From contig JAUIMB010000005.1 in assembly GCA_030432635.1 (NCBI GenBank), positions 62,001 to 126,000 of the forward strand: a stretch of DNA of 64,000 nt, given 5' to 3'. A program made the position numbers and the translations under genes. The notes under the pieces are model-generated. The model was not told the origin of the DNA and did no database searches. It saw only the letters and a program-made list of their open reading frames with translations. This document shows, in pieces, positions 43,037 through 51,231 of the stretch. The stretch comes from Bacteroidia bacterium (lineage in GTDB: Bacteria > Bacteroidota > Bacteroidia > Flavobacteriales > Flavobacteriaceae). Position 1 is the stretch's first letter. Each line of letters starts with the position of its first letter.

Positions 43037-44410
43037 TTATTCCTTAAGTACTTTATAAGTGCCTCTTTTTTCTGAAGACCATAGGCTTAAAAAATAGACA
43101 CCATTCGAAATGGATTTAACATTAATCGCATTCAATCGATCAGTGGTAGTTCCTTTCAAAACAACTTTACCCGAAATATCATACAGATTATAATCAAGGT
43201 TTTGGTTGATAGAGGTTTCAATATGGAGCACATCTGAAACCGGATTCGGAAACACCTCTACTTCATCTTCAGAAAAATCATTTAAGCCAAGTGAATCGAA
43301 AACAACGCATGCGCTTCGCTCAGTACAATTTCCAGAAGTAACCTCAACGGCATAAACACCATTTGCAGATGGCACATACGACTGACTAGTTGCTCCTGAA
43401 ATTGCTAAATCTGTGCTACAATCTATCCATTGGTAAGAAGCTGAGGATTGATTTGCCGTAAGCATTGAAGGAGTTTGTGTAATGCCATTATCAATGTCGA
43501 CCAAACCACCAGATGTGGCCATATAAGCTGTCACCAACTTTGTCAATTCATGAAAGTACGGAAAATCAATCGTATTGGCACGATCTCCTGAAGAATGGTA
43601 AAATGGTGTTTGGTCATTTGTTTCCCAAGATTCACCGAGCAACACAGCCGAATATCCGTTTACCCAAAAACTCGAGTGGTCACTACTGAATGTTCCTGGA
43701 TTAACAGTCACCACACTCAAATCGAAAGTATAACTATTAAGCACAGCTATGATGTCATTCATCATGTCCTCAGAATTTGCAAAGTCGCGAACATCAAGAT
43801 CAAACTCATTGTCACCAGGAGTTCCAGGAGCATCACCATCATAACCCATCATATCCATATTAAGGACACCTAAGATATTATCACCATTTTGAGCTGCTTG
43901 ATTGGCATAAAACGACGATCCTCTAAGCCCAATTTCCTCTTCATCCCATAACGCATACACTATTGTGTTGTCTAGACATTGAGATGATAGAACACGTGCA
44001 ACTTCGAGTACGGCAACTGTTCCAGTAGCATTGTCGTCGGCACAAAAATCGGCCACTGTATCGTAATGTGCACATACAATATAAATGTTATCAGGATTGG
44101 TTTTACCGAGTTGTGTTGCAATGATATTTCTTCCATTTGAATTGAATGCCTGATCAGTAATTGTTAGGTTATCCAATTGTTCAAACTGTTCCACCAAATA
44201 GTCGGCTGCCAAATCATTATTAGCTTGCTGCCTATTGAGTATCGTTACAGAATTACCGTTGACAACGGTACTTTGTTCCCCTGAAAATTCATTGACTTTT
44301 TGAGTTAGGGTGGTTAAGTCAACCTCATTAATTAAATCTTGTATGGTTTGTCCGTATGTAGATATCACACTCAGAAAAAGACAAATAACGGTCAATTGAA
44401 GACACTTCAT
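43037..44410 (-). CDS. Secreted M28-family zinc peptidase with T9SS sorting domain
   Basis: From the ATG at 44408-44410 (457 residues) the protein has a signal peptide ending STYGQ. A longer in-frame start at 44449 would place charged residues ahead of the signal and is rejected. M28 motifs are VCAHYDTV, CADDNATGTVAVLE, WDEEEIGLRGS (metal ligand and catalytic Glu), NMDMMGYDGD and SDHSSFW (last metal His). An Ig-like segment with SYQWIDCSTD follows, and the last 75 residues (VEVFPNPVSDVLHI, NGVYFLSLW, KVLKE) form a T9SS type-A sorting domain. It is likely an extracellular aminopeptidase. It is transcribed alone. Confidence 0.93.
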   Translation of the reverse strand: MKCLQLTVICLFLSVISTYGQTIQDLINEVDLTTLTQKVNEFSGEQSTVVNGNSVTILNRQQANNDLAADYLVEQFEQLDNLTITDQAFNSNGRNIIATQLGKTNPDNIYIVCAHYDTVADFCADDNATGTVAVLEVARVLSSQCLDNTIVYALWDEEEIGLRGSSFYANQAAQNGDNILGVLNMDMMGYDGDAPGTPGDNEFDLDVRDFANSEDMMNDIIAVLNSYTFDLSVVTVNPGTFSSDHSSFWVNGYSAVLLGESWETNDQTPFYHSSGDRANTIDFPYFHELTKLVTAYMATSGGLVDIDNGITQTPSMLTANQSSASYQWIDCSTDLAISGATSQSYVPSANGVYAVEVTSGNCTERSACVVFDSLGLNDFSEDEVEVFPNPVSDVLHIETSINQNLDYNLYDISGKVVLKGTTTDRLNAINVKSISNGVYFLSLWSSEKRGTYKVLKE

Positions 44411-44486
44411 AGTAGGCAATTTTTCAGCAAATATAAAGGATTTTAACAAAATACATCCAGGTGATTTGGCAAGTTGGTTTTTTTAT

Positions 44487-44500
44487 TCTACATTTGTAGA
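44487..44500. promoter_or_regulatory. BlaI-type operator 1 (TCTACATTTGTAGA)
   Basis: This perfect 14-base palindrome contains TACA-TT-TGTA, the core of BlaI/MecI/CopY operators. It lies 22 bases before the blaI-like ATG and is centred 20 bases from a second site, so the regulator probably represses its own operon. Confidence 0.7.
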
Positions 44501-44504
44501 GTTA

Positions 44505-44522
44505 ATTCTAAAATTGTAGAAT
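44505..44522. promoter_or_regulatory. BlaI-type operator 2, touching the start codon
   Basis: ATTCTA and TAGAAT frame an 18-base near-palindrome with a single mismatch, ending exactly one base before the blaI-like ATG at 44523. A repressor bound here would block transcription start or early elongation. Confidence 0.65.
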
Positions 44523-44888
44523 ATGCAATTATCAAAAACTGAAGAACAACTCATGCAATATTTATGGAAATTGGATAAGGCCTTTATGAAAGACCTTCTC
44601 GAAGCTTATCCTGAACCTAAGCCAGCAACTACAACCGTTGCCACCTTATTGAAGCGCATGATCAACAAAGGCTTTGTGGCTTATAAGCTCTACGGAAAAT
44701 CTAGGGAATATTACCCTTTGGTTAAAAAGAAGGATTATTTCTCCAAACATGTCAACGGATTAATTAAAACCTTTTTCAATGACAGTGCAACGCAGTTCGC
44801 TTCCTTTTTTACCAAGGAGACCAATCTTACAAAAAAAGAATTGGAAGATCTCAAGGCTTTGATTGACAATGAAATTAAAAATAAGTAA
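44523..44888 (+). CDS. BlaI/MecI/CopY-family repressor
   Basis: The 121-residue protein has a winged-helix N-terminus (LSKTEEQLMQYLWKLDKAFMKDLLEAYPEPKPATTTVATLLKRMINKGFVAYK) and a helical dimerisation tail (ITNLTKKELEDLKALID-like). Family members are released from DNA after proteolysis triggered by an M56 partner. The M56 gene follows after 2 bases. Two palindromes upstream (44487-44500 and 44505-44522) are the expected autoregulatory sites. No beta-lactamase is near, so the inducing signal is unknown. Confidence 0.93.
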   Translation: MQLSKTEEQLMQYLWKLDKAFMKDLLEAYPEPKPATTTVATLLKRMINKGFVAYKLYGKSREYYPLVKKKDYFSKHVNGLIKTFFNDSATQFASFFTKETNLTKKELEDLKALIDNEIKNK

Positions 44889-44890
44889 CC

Positions 44891-46633
44891 ATGATCGTAT
44901 TCATTCTAAAGTTCAGTGCGTGTCTGTTAATTTTCATGTTGTTCTATAAACTGCTCTTAGAGCAATTGAGCATACATCAATTTAAAAGATTTTATTTGTT
45001 GGGTGCTATTGTGGCTTCCATTGCGATTCCACTATTCACAATTGTTGAATATATTGAGCCTAGTGCAATTTCCGAATTTGAAACACTCGAAGTTGTCCCA
45101 AACATTGACCATTTAGAGCTCAATGAGGTGGAAGAGCGTGTAAACTATCTGCCCTTTATTCTATGGAGTATTTATGGTATTGGAGCCATTGTGTTCCTAT
45201 TAAAATTTTCTCGTAACCTTACAAAGATCATTTCAAGAATTAAATACCATACCAAACATAAATATGAAGGCTTTATCAATGTACTTCTTTTACAACCCAT
45301 AACGCCTCATACCTTTTTCAACTATATCTTTCTTAACAAGCGTAAATATGACAATGCCGAAATCCCAAAAGAGGTATTGCTCCATGAGCAAACCCATGCC
45401 AAACAAATGCACAGTATTGATGTGGTATTTTTGGAAATTTTACAAATCGTATTTTGGTTCAACCCATTGATTTATTTACTAAAACGAGACATTAAACTCA
45501 ACCATGAATTCTTGGCAGATCGTGCAGTTCTGCATAACGGAACCCTAATTTCAACATACCAAGAATTACTTTTGGAATTTACCTTAAGCAGTACCAATAC
45601 CGAAATGGCTAACGCCATAAATTATCCGTCTATCAAAAAACGATTTACTATTATGAAAACACAAACATCAAAATTATCCATTTGGTTAAGAAGCCTTATG
45701 ATTCTACCTTTATTGGCCATTCTATTTTACAGTTTTACAGAACATATCCAAGTAGAAAAAGAAACAATTGCATCAATCACTTCAAGCAACCCAATTCAAC
45801 CTGAATCTATGGTGATGACAAGTTCATCTGAAACAACTAGTTCAGAAGTTGAATTATATCTCAATCAAAAAGGAGAGCTCTTTTACAATGATAAAATCAT
45901 CGAAATTGATGATTTGGCGTCGATCTATAAGTTGGAAAATGACATGAATATTTCCTTGAAAACAACATTGAATGTTAATAAGGATATTACGTCATCGGTC
46001 ACAAAACGCATTCAAAAGTATTTGAGAGATCAAGGTTTGTCAAAATTTTCAGTTTGTGTGGTTGCCGAAAAAGAGAATGAACAGGATGGTGCAACGTCAG
46101 AGCAATTAGAAGCCTATAACGCTTGGGCAAAAAAAATCAATACTGCGATGAAAAATGCCAAAGCTAAAAACAGTAAAAGTGCATATCCAATCGTTAAAAA
46201 GAAAGAGGTTGACTATTACAGTCATATCTACAACAATGTGATGTCTGAAACCCAGAGAAAAAATGCCGAACCATTTCCTGATTTTCCACCTCCTCCTCCT
46301 CCAGCTCCTGAAAAGAAAAGAACCTTAAAACAGAAATACCAAAAAAGTAACGAAGTGGTTAGAGTTAACGGTAAGACGCCTGTAGAGGATCAGATTGGTC
46401 TAAGTACCAAAGAAGCCTTCGGATTTAAATTGAGCTTAAAAGATGCGAAAGTGATTAATTTCAAACTCAAAGTACCTGGACAACCATCAAGAACGATCAC
46501 TGGCAACGCGCTTGACGAGGAAGGCAAAGTGCTACTTCGTAAACTACCAAAGAAAGGTGCTTTTCAATTATTCGATATTAAGGATTCAAAAGGGTTTGTC
46601 CATCCTCCAATAATAGTCAGTATTAACGAATAA
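44891..46633 (+). CDS. M56-family (BlaR1-like) membrane metallopeptidase
   Basis: The 580-residue protein has hydrophobic segments near 1-20, 35-52, 88-105 and 265-285 and a cytoplasmic zinc-protease core with HEQTH (165-169) and the downstream ligand region LNHEFLADRAVL. Residues 290-580 are outside the membrane and contain no penicillin-binding SxxK sensor. They include a Pro-rich stretch (PDFPPPPPPAPEKK) and a beta domain (VNGKTPVEDQIGL to the end). This suggests a signal other than beta-lactam. It is co-transcribed with the BlaI-like repressor and ends in a hairpin terminator. Confidence 0.92.
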   Translation: MIVFILKFSACLLIFMLFYKLLLEQLSIHQFKRFYLLGAIVASIAIPLFTIVEYIEPSAISEFETLEVVPNIDHLELNEVEERVNYLPFILWSIYGIGAIVFLLKFSRNLTKIISRIKYHTKHKYEGFINVLLLQPITPHTFFNYIFLNKRKYDNAEIPKEVLLHEQTHAKQMHSIDVVFLEILQIVFWFNPLIYLLKRDIKLNHEFLADRAVLHNGTLISTYQELLLEFTLSSTNTEMANAINYPSIKKRFTIMKTQTSKLSIWLRSLMILPLLAILFYSFTEHIQVEKETIASITSSNPIQPESMVMTSSSETTSSEVELYLNQKGELFYNDKIIEIDDLASIYKLENDMNISLKTTLNVNKDITSSVTKRIQKYLRDQGLSKFSVCVVAEKENEQDGATSEQLEAYNAWAKKINTAMKNAKAKNSKSAYPIVKKKEVDYYSHIYNNVMSETQRKNAEPFPDFPPPPPPAPEKKRTLKQKYQKSNEVVRVNGKTPVEDQIGLSTKEAFGFKLSLKDAKVINFKLKVPGQPSRTITGNALDEEGKVLLRKLPKKGAFQLFDIKDSKGFVHPPIIVSINE

Positions 46634-46657
46634 GAACTGATTTTCAATACCATATAA

Positions 46658-46690
46658 GGCCTTTCTTTTTTATGACGGAAAGGTCTTTTC
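46658..46690 (+). terminator. Terminator after the first BlaI-M56 operon
   Basis: GGCCTTTC (46658-46665) pairs with GAAAGGTC (46678-46685), including one G-U pair, and is followed by TTTTC. It lies 24 bases after the M56 stop codon. Confidence 0.65.
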
Positions 46691-46757
46691 TGTTAAAACA
46701 TGTAACAAATCGACTTATTTTGCGTTCTAATAGACAATCAATCAAAATCAAATCACC

Positions 46758-47858
46758 ATGCTTAAAAAATTCTTCATCATCTGCTCAGGTGCCGATACCG
46801 ATATTTTGGAGTCCTGTGCTATAGGCGAACAAAACAAATATGCTGGAATAGGAGCTACGGTCTTCTTTACCGCAGTCATGGCAACTATTGCCTGTTCTTA
46901 TGCACTTTTTACGGTGTTTGACAATCTTTATACAGCAATCGGATTTGGTTTTATTTGGGGTTTATTAATTTTTAATCTTGATCGATTCATTGTCTCAACA
47001 ATTAAGAAGCGTAACAATGTCATAGATGAATTTATTCAAGCATCTCCGCGATTAATCCTTGCGGTTATTATTGCTATCGTGATTTCAAAACCATTGGAAC
47101 TTAAGATTTTTGAAAAGGAAATCAATCAAGTCCTTTTAGAGCAAAAAAATGAGCTTACCTTAGCAAACAAAGATCAAATTGCCGAACGGTTTACGCCAAG
47201 TATTGAAAGTTTAGAAGGTGAAATTTCTGCATTGCAATCTCAAATCCAAACTAAGGAAACTGAAGTCAATGCCTTATATGACACTTATATTTCTGAAGCT
47301 GAAGGAACTGCAGGCACTAAATTATTGGGCAAAGGTCCTGTATATAAAGAAAAACGTGAAAAGCATGATGCTGCACTTGCTGAACTGCAACAATTAAAAA
47401 CGGACAATAAAGCCAAAATTGAAAGGGCAGAAACTCAAATTGCACAACTTAAGACAGATTATGATACTCAGGTGAAGTCAACACAACCTATCATTGATGG
47501 GTTTGACGGCTTAATGGCTCGTGTGAACGCCTTAGGAGCATTACCTTTTCTTCCGTCGCTATTCATCTTACTCCTATTTTTGGCCATCGAAACCTCTCCA
47601 ATTTTTGCTAAGCTTATCTCTCCTAAAGGTGAATATGATTACAAATTAGAGGATGCCGAAACTGCTGTTAAAACTTGGGTCGAACAAAAGGTCAGCGAAC
47701 GACAAGTACTGCTAAGAACCGATCAGGAACTCAATAACAGAATTTACAGTGATATTGCCGAAGAAGACGAACTCTACACTTACAAGCGTAAGAAAGCACG
47801 AGAACTTATGCAATTACAAGCCGATGCGTTCTTTAAGCATCAAAAAAATGCTCTGTGA
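46758..47858 (+). CDS. DUF4407 membrane protein with coiled-coil middle
   Basis: The 366-residue protein has three hydrophobic segments near the N-terminus (about 30-50, 58-78 and 88-107), then a charged coiled-coil stretch (about 115-245), then a fourth hydrophobic segment (ALPFLPSLFILLLFLAIETSPIFAKL, about 255-280) and a charged tail. The opening CSGADTDILESCAIGEQNKYAGIGATVFFTA is the hallmark of the DUF4407 family. The function is unknown. It lies alone between the M56 operon and a convergent STAS gene. Confidence 0.9.
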   Translation: MLKKFFIICSGADTDILESCAIGEQNKYAGIGATVFFTAVMATIACSYALFTVFDNLYTAIGFGFIWGLLIFNLDRFIVSTIKKRNNVIDEFIQASPRLILAVIIAIVISKPLELKIFEKEINQVLLEQKNELTLANKDQIAERFTPSIESLEGEISALQSQIQTKETEVNALYDTYISEAEGTAGTKLLGKGPVYKEKREKHDAALAELQQLKTDNKAKIERAETQIAQLKTDYDTQVKSTQPIIDGFDGLMARVNALGALPFLPSLFILLLFLAIETSPIFAKLISPKGEYDYKLEDAETAVKTWVEQKVSERQVLLRTDQELNNRIYSDIAEEDELYTYKRKKARELMQLQADAFFKHQKNAL

Positions 47859-47879
47859 ATAAATTGAAATGTAGTTTTG

Positions 47880-48161
47880 TTAAGCTGCTGCTTCTTCAGA
47901 TTTGAAATGGTTGAAAAGATCACCATGTCCAAGTCCAATAATCGATAAGCGCTTATTTTTGACTAAAGCTTCATTGTGTAATTGGGCAATTGCATTAACA
48001 CCATAACGATCGATACTGGTCAAGTTTTCAATACTTACAGTAATTGCATTCACTTTTTCGAAGATGTTTCTGAACTCTTTCTTAAATACGTGAATGTTGT
48101 TTCGATCTAAACTTCCTTTAACCTTAAAGAAGTTGTTTGCGTTTGTGATTTCTAGGTACAT
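47880..48161 (-). CDS. STAS-domain protein (anti-sigma-antagonist-like)
   Basis: The 93-residue cytoplasmic protein consists of one STAS fold: the strand FKVKGSLDRNNIHVFKKEF, then ITVSIENLTSIDRYGVNAIAQLHNEA, with Ser/Asp at the phosphorylation-site region (LTSIDRYG), then KRLSIIGLGHG. STAS proteins of this kind receive or block phosphorylation in partner-switching or bind small ligands. No kinase or sigma factor gene is adjacent, so its partner is not in the window. Confidence 0.85.
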   Translation of the reverse strand: MYLEITNANNFFKVKGSLDRNNIHVFKKEFRNIFEKVNAITVSIENLTSIDRYGVNAIAQLHNEALVKNKRLSIIGLGHGDLFNHFKSEEAAA

Positions 48162-48377
48162 AATATTTAGATTTAGGTTAATATTGATAAGGTTTTACAT
48201 CTATTAATCAATATCATTTTTCATGCCATTACAATTTAACTTAAATGGTCACGCCTTGTAAATATCCAAATTTAAAATAATGAAGCCGTAGATTTTCGAT
48301 TAAATGTATAATTGGACGGATTTCATTTATAACTAGGCTTTTTTTACCGACAAAATACAGGTTATTAAGCGATTAGC

Positions 48378-48641
48378 TTATTCAGAAACTAAATTCTTGT
48401 AATGCTTCTCTAGGTCCACTGGCTTAAAAACCACCTTAGTAGATACAGGATATTTTTCTAGAAGTTGTTTTGGTCGAATTGGACGTTCAGAGAAATTTCC
48501 ACCGCAATTCGGACAAACTTCTCTTAAGAGCTCAACACAATCTTTACAGAACGTACATTCGAAGGTACAAATCATGGCGTCTTTAGAATCAAATGGTAGT
48601 GCTGTATTACAATGTTCGCAAGTTGGTCTAATCTCTAACAT
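48378..48641 (-). CDS. DUF1272 zinc-ribbon-like protein
   Basis: The 87-residue protein carries paired Cys motifs (CEHCNTAL, CTFECTFCKDC, CPNCGG), typical of DUF1272. They would bind zinc. No enzymatic function is known. The start (MLEIRPTCEHCN) is unambiguous. It is divergent from a tiny membrane protein gene at 48660. The 216 bases downstream, between this gene and the STAS gene, contain nothing recognisable. Confidence 0.9.
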   Translation of the reverse strand: MLEIRPTCEHCNTALPFDSKDAMICTFECTFCKDCVELLREVCPNCGGNFSERPIRPKQLLEKYPVSTKVVFKPVDLEKHYKNLVSE

Positions 48642-48659
48642 AATTTGTAGTTTTGGTAT

Positions 48660-48797
48660 ATGTCGCAGTCTAATAAAACGCTCTTGTACATCATCCTTGC
48701 ATGTATTACCATTTTTGGTATTGTCACAGGAAAATTCCTGTTTTTGGTGTTTGCGATTCCTTTAAGCTTTGATTTTCTAAAAAAGAAAAATAATTAG
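48660..48797 (+). CDS. 45-residue membrane mini-protein
   Basis: An ATG at 48660 opens a 45-codon frame ending with TAG at 48795-48797. The product has a short polar head (MSQSNKTL), two hydrophobic stretches (LYIILACITIFGIVTG and FLFLVFAIPLSF) and a Lys-rich tail (DFLKKKNN), a convincing small inner-membrane protein topology. It is divergent from the DUF1272 gene (18 bases between starts) and its stop overlaps the stop of the PhnA gene on the other strand. No function is known. Confidence 0.6.
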   Translation: MSQSNKTLLYIILACITIFGIVTGKFLFLVFAIPLSFDFLKKKNN

Positions 48798-49372
48798 AGC
48801 TTTTTCACGTATTGTGTGATGATTACTATTTGCTGCCCATCAACTTTTCCTTCAATATAGTCGGCATTATCACGATCTAATCTAATATTACGAACAGCTG
48901 TACCTTGCTTGGCAACCATACTAGACCCTTTTACTTTTAAGTCTTTCACCAATACTACTGCATCACCAGATTGTAGAACGACACCATTGGCATCACGATG
49001 AATGATTTTATTCGATTCATCTTCATGTTCGCCAGTTGCCTTTGCTAAAGTCATAGCTTCATCATCCAGATACATCATATCCAACAAACCTTGAGGCCAG
49101 CCTTCATTACGCAATCGCTGTAACATACGCCAAGCCATAATCTGTACTGCAACATGCTCGCTCCACATACTATCATTTAAGCATCTCCAATGGTTAGGAT
49201 CCATGTCGACCGTACCTTCAATTTGATCTAAACACGTACAACACAGCAATACATCGTTGGCTACATTTTCATTCAAGGAAGGAGGAATTGTATATTGCTT
49301 CAATTCGCTTTCTGAACCACAAAGTTCACAAACATTCCCACTTCGTTCTTTTAGTATAGAGAGTACGTTCAT
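48794..49372 (-). CDS. PhnA/YjdM-like zinc-ribbon protein
   Basis: The 192-residue protein begins with a zinc-binding region (CELCGSESELKQY, then LLCCTCLDQIEG). It ends with the PhnA C-terminal domain (RDANGVVLQSGDAVVLVKDLKVKGSS, KQGTAVRNIRL, EGKVDGQQIVIITQYVKKL). Despite its name, the family has no proven part in phosphonate breakdown. The Trp-rich middle (DPNHWRCLNDSMWSEH) is present in the longer flavobacterial members. It stands alone with no phosphonate genes around it. Confidence 0.9.
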   Translation of the reverse strand: MNVLSILKERSGNVCELCGSESELKQYTIPPSLNENVANDVLLCCTCLDQIEGTVDMDPNHWRCLNDSMWSEHVAVQIMAWRMLQRLRNEGWPQGLLDMMYLDDEAMTLAKATGEHEDESNKIIHRDANGVVLQSGDAVVLVKDLKVKGSSMVAKQGTAVRNIRLDRDNADYIEGKVDGQQIVIITQYVKKL

Positions 49373-49461
49373 GGATTTTTTTACAAAGATTAGGTTAATT
49401 AAATTTAGATTTTCTATTAAGACCTACAAGTTTAGAAAAAAACCTTGAAGGTTAAAAACAC

Positions 49462-49830
49462 TTATAATTTGTCGAGCTCTAGCTGTTTCTTTTTAGGCAT
49501 GCTTTTGACTACCATGTCATAAGAATGGTCTATTAACTCACAAATCAACTTGACTGAAAGCTCTCCACTATGAACATACACACTATTCCATTGTTGTTTG
49601 TGCATGTGATAGCCAGGTTTTACACTGTCATAATCAGCTCTTAGTTCTTGTGCATATTCAGGATCACATTTTAAGTTAATGAAGGCATTGCCTTCTTCCC
49701 ATCGTTTCAGTGATGCCAAGGCAAACATTTTTCCGAGGACTTTAAACACTAGCGTGTCATTGTCGAAAGGAAAATGTTCTGTTACGGCTTTTTTCGCCAT
49801 ACAATAGTTTCTGAAGTCCTCTATATTCAT
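49462..49830 (-). CDS. MmcQ/YjbR-family protein
   Basis: The 122-residue protein has the typical CyaY-like fold signatures: FRNYCMAKKAVTEHFPFD, VFKVLGKMFALASL, NLKCDPEYAQELRADYDSVKPGYHMHKQQWNSV and HSYDMVVKSMPKKKQ. Members are often called DNA-binding, but the activity is poorly established. Its start overlaps the stop of the DUF4230 gene by 4 bases, so the two are translationally coupled. Confidence 0.92.
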   Translation of the reverse strand: MNIEDFRNYCMAKKAVTEHFPFDNDTLVFKVLGKMFALASLKRWEEGNAFINLKCDPEYAQELRADYDSVKPGYHMHKQQWNSVYVHSGELSVKLICELIDHSYDMVVKSMPKKKQLELDKL

Positions 49831-50435
49831 TCTAACAATTTCTTATCGGAGTCTTCTATTTTCAAGGCTGAATAATCCAACCTCCAGCCAATGGTTTGAA
49901 CAATATTTTCGATGAGCAACACAGTTTCCAAGGCCTCTTTCTTTGCAATCCCATAGAGTCCACTTTCAGGGACCTTATTCATAATATGCAGCTTGGCTTC
50001 GTTGTGCAATTCGGTAAGATCTGAAGCCTCAAACTTGTTAAACATTCCATCTGATTTGTCATAATAGTTCAGGTTGGTTTCGATACTTAACACTTCGGGT
50101 TGCGGAAAATGAAACAACTTCACTGTTTTGGTCTTGATATCAGATTCCATTTGAATTTTTGACAAATCAAAACCTACGTGAGCCTTTGCATTAATCACCA
50201 CAAGCGCTTTCTTTTTGCTGGTGATAAGTCTGAGAAATTTCTGTTTGACATCTTCATAATGGTAAATCTCAGCAAAATCACCTTCAACAGTGATGAACTT
50301 ACAGACTTTCTTGATCTTGTCCAATAAGATAATCGATTGTGAATTGGTTTGCTTTCTAATTCTGAATTGACGCACAATGGTCACGATACCTAAGGTAACC
50401 AAAATGCTCAAAATGATGATAAAAAATGTATCCAT
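49827..50435 (-). CDS. DUF4230 membrane-anchored protein
   Basis: The 202-residue protein has an N-terminal hydrophobic anchor (FFIIILSILVTLGIVTIV) and a soluble region with KVCKFITVEGDFAEIYHYED and ALVVINAKAHVGFDLSKI, the pattern of DUF4230. The function is unknown. It is followed by the MmcQ/YjbR gene with a 4-base overlap and preceded by the cyclase-family gene 28 bases upstream, on the same strand. Confidence 0.88.
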   Translation of the reverse strand: MDTFFIIILSILVTLGIVTIVRQFRIRKQTNSQSIILLDKIKKVCKFITVEGDFAEIYHYEDVKQKFLRLITSKKKALVVINAKAHVGFDLSKIQMESDIKTKTVKLFHFPQPEVLSIETNLNYYDKSDGMFNKFEASDLTELHNEAKLHIMNKVPESGLYGIAKKEALETVLLIENIVQTIGWRLDYSALKIEDSDKKLLE

Positions 50436-50463
50436 AGTACTTATTTCCTTAGACCCAATTTTC

Positions 50464-51231
50464 CTATAAAGTTACATTAATATTATTGAGCACTTTAAAC
50501 AATACAGGTTTGCTGGGTGCAGCATCATTTTCAAAAGGCGCAATCTGAAGGTTCAATAAATATTCACCATCTTCGACCGTATTAGGCACAAAAATCATTT
50601 CGGTAATGGTACAATCCTTACGGATCTTACCATTAAAATTCCAAAATGCCTTGTGAGCTGCAAGTGCACCTTCATCTTCCTCTCGGTCAACACTAGGTAA
50701 ATCGTACAATATATGCTTGATGCCTTTTTTGACCAAATATGCCATAGCCTCTTCTTCGATATAGGTCCAATTGGTATGGGAATATTGATAAGACAACTTA
50801 TCTTTCATATTCGGCAAAGTCCTTATGACAATGGCATCACGTTTTTTATTTCCTAAGGCAAACTGCAATTGTTTCTTTGAAATAACCGTATCCTTACCCG
50901 ATTTTTCAGCAGCTACGGAAACCACTTCAGCCAAAAAGAAAAACTCTTTTAGTTGTGAATTGACCGAATAAAATGTTTCGGTAATATGTCCTACGCATTC
51001 AGTATGCGTGCCATGTGCATGAGGATTAAATTGAATCGTATTGAAATTAACTGCTGCACCTTCTGATACACGCATCACATCCTGACCAAATTGTACTGCT
51101 TCTATTTTAGGCTCCTCAATATACCAGGCATTGACATTAGACTTTGAAGCTCTCAAAGGAATGGAAATATCTAAAGGTCTTGACAAGTCAATTTGTAATT
51201 TTCTTGAATTATATTGAATACTAGCTAACAT
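50464..51231 (-). CDS. Cyclase-family (kynurenine-formamidase-like) metal-dependent hydrolase
   Basis: The 255-residue protein contains the metal-binding signature HAHGTHTECVGHI of the cyclase/KynB-like family, with further conserved parts DLSRPLDISIPL, VIRTLPNM and LYDLPSVDREEDEG. Family members hydrolyse amides such as N-formylkynurenine. No tryptophan-degradation genes are near, so the substrate is not predicted. The last base of the preceding hemW stop codon is the first base of its ATG (position 51231), so the two genes are probably coupled. Confidence 0.88.
   Translation of the reverse strand: MLASIQYNSRKLQIDLSRPLDISIPLRASKSNVNAWYIEEPKIEAVQFGQDVMRVSEGAAVNFNTIQFNPHAHGTHTECVGHITETFYSVNSQLKEFFFLAEVVSVAAEKSGKDTVISKKQLQFALGNKKRDAIVIRTLPNMKDKLSYQYSHTNWTYIEEEAMAYLVKKGIKHILYDLPSVDREEDEGALAAHKAFWNFNGKIRKDCTITEMIFVPNTVEDGEYLLNLQIAPFENDAAPSKPVLFKVLNNINVTL

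Noticed and set aside
44523-46633. A beta-lactam resistance regulator pair
   Set aside because: The M56 protein has no penicillin-binding sensor motif and no beta-lactamase gene is nearby, so the BlaI/BlaR1 names describe only the family.
48794-49372. A phosphonate-degradation gene
   Set aside because: PhnA-family proteins have no proven role in phosphonate breakdown, and no phn genes surround it.
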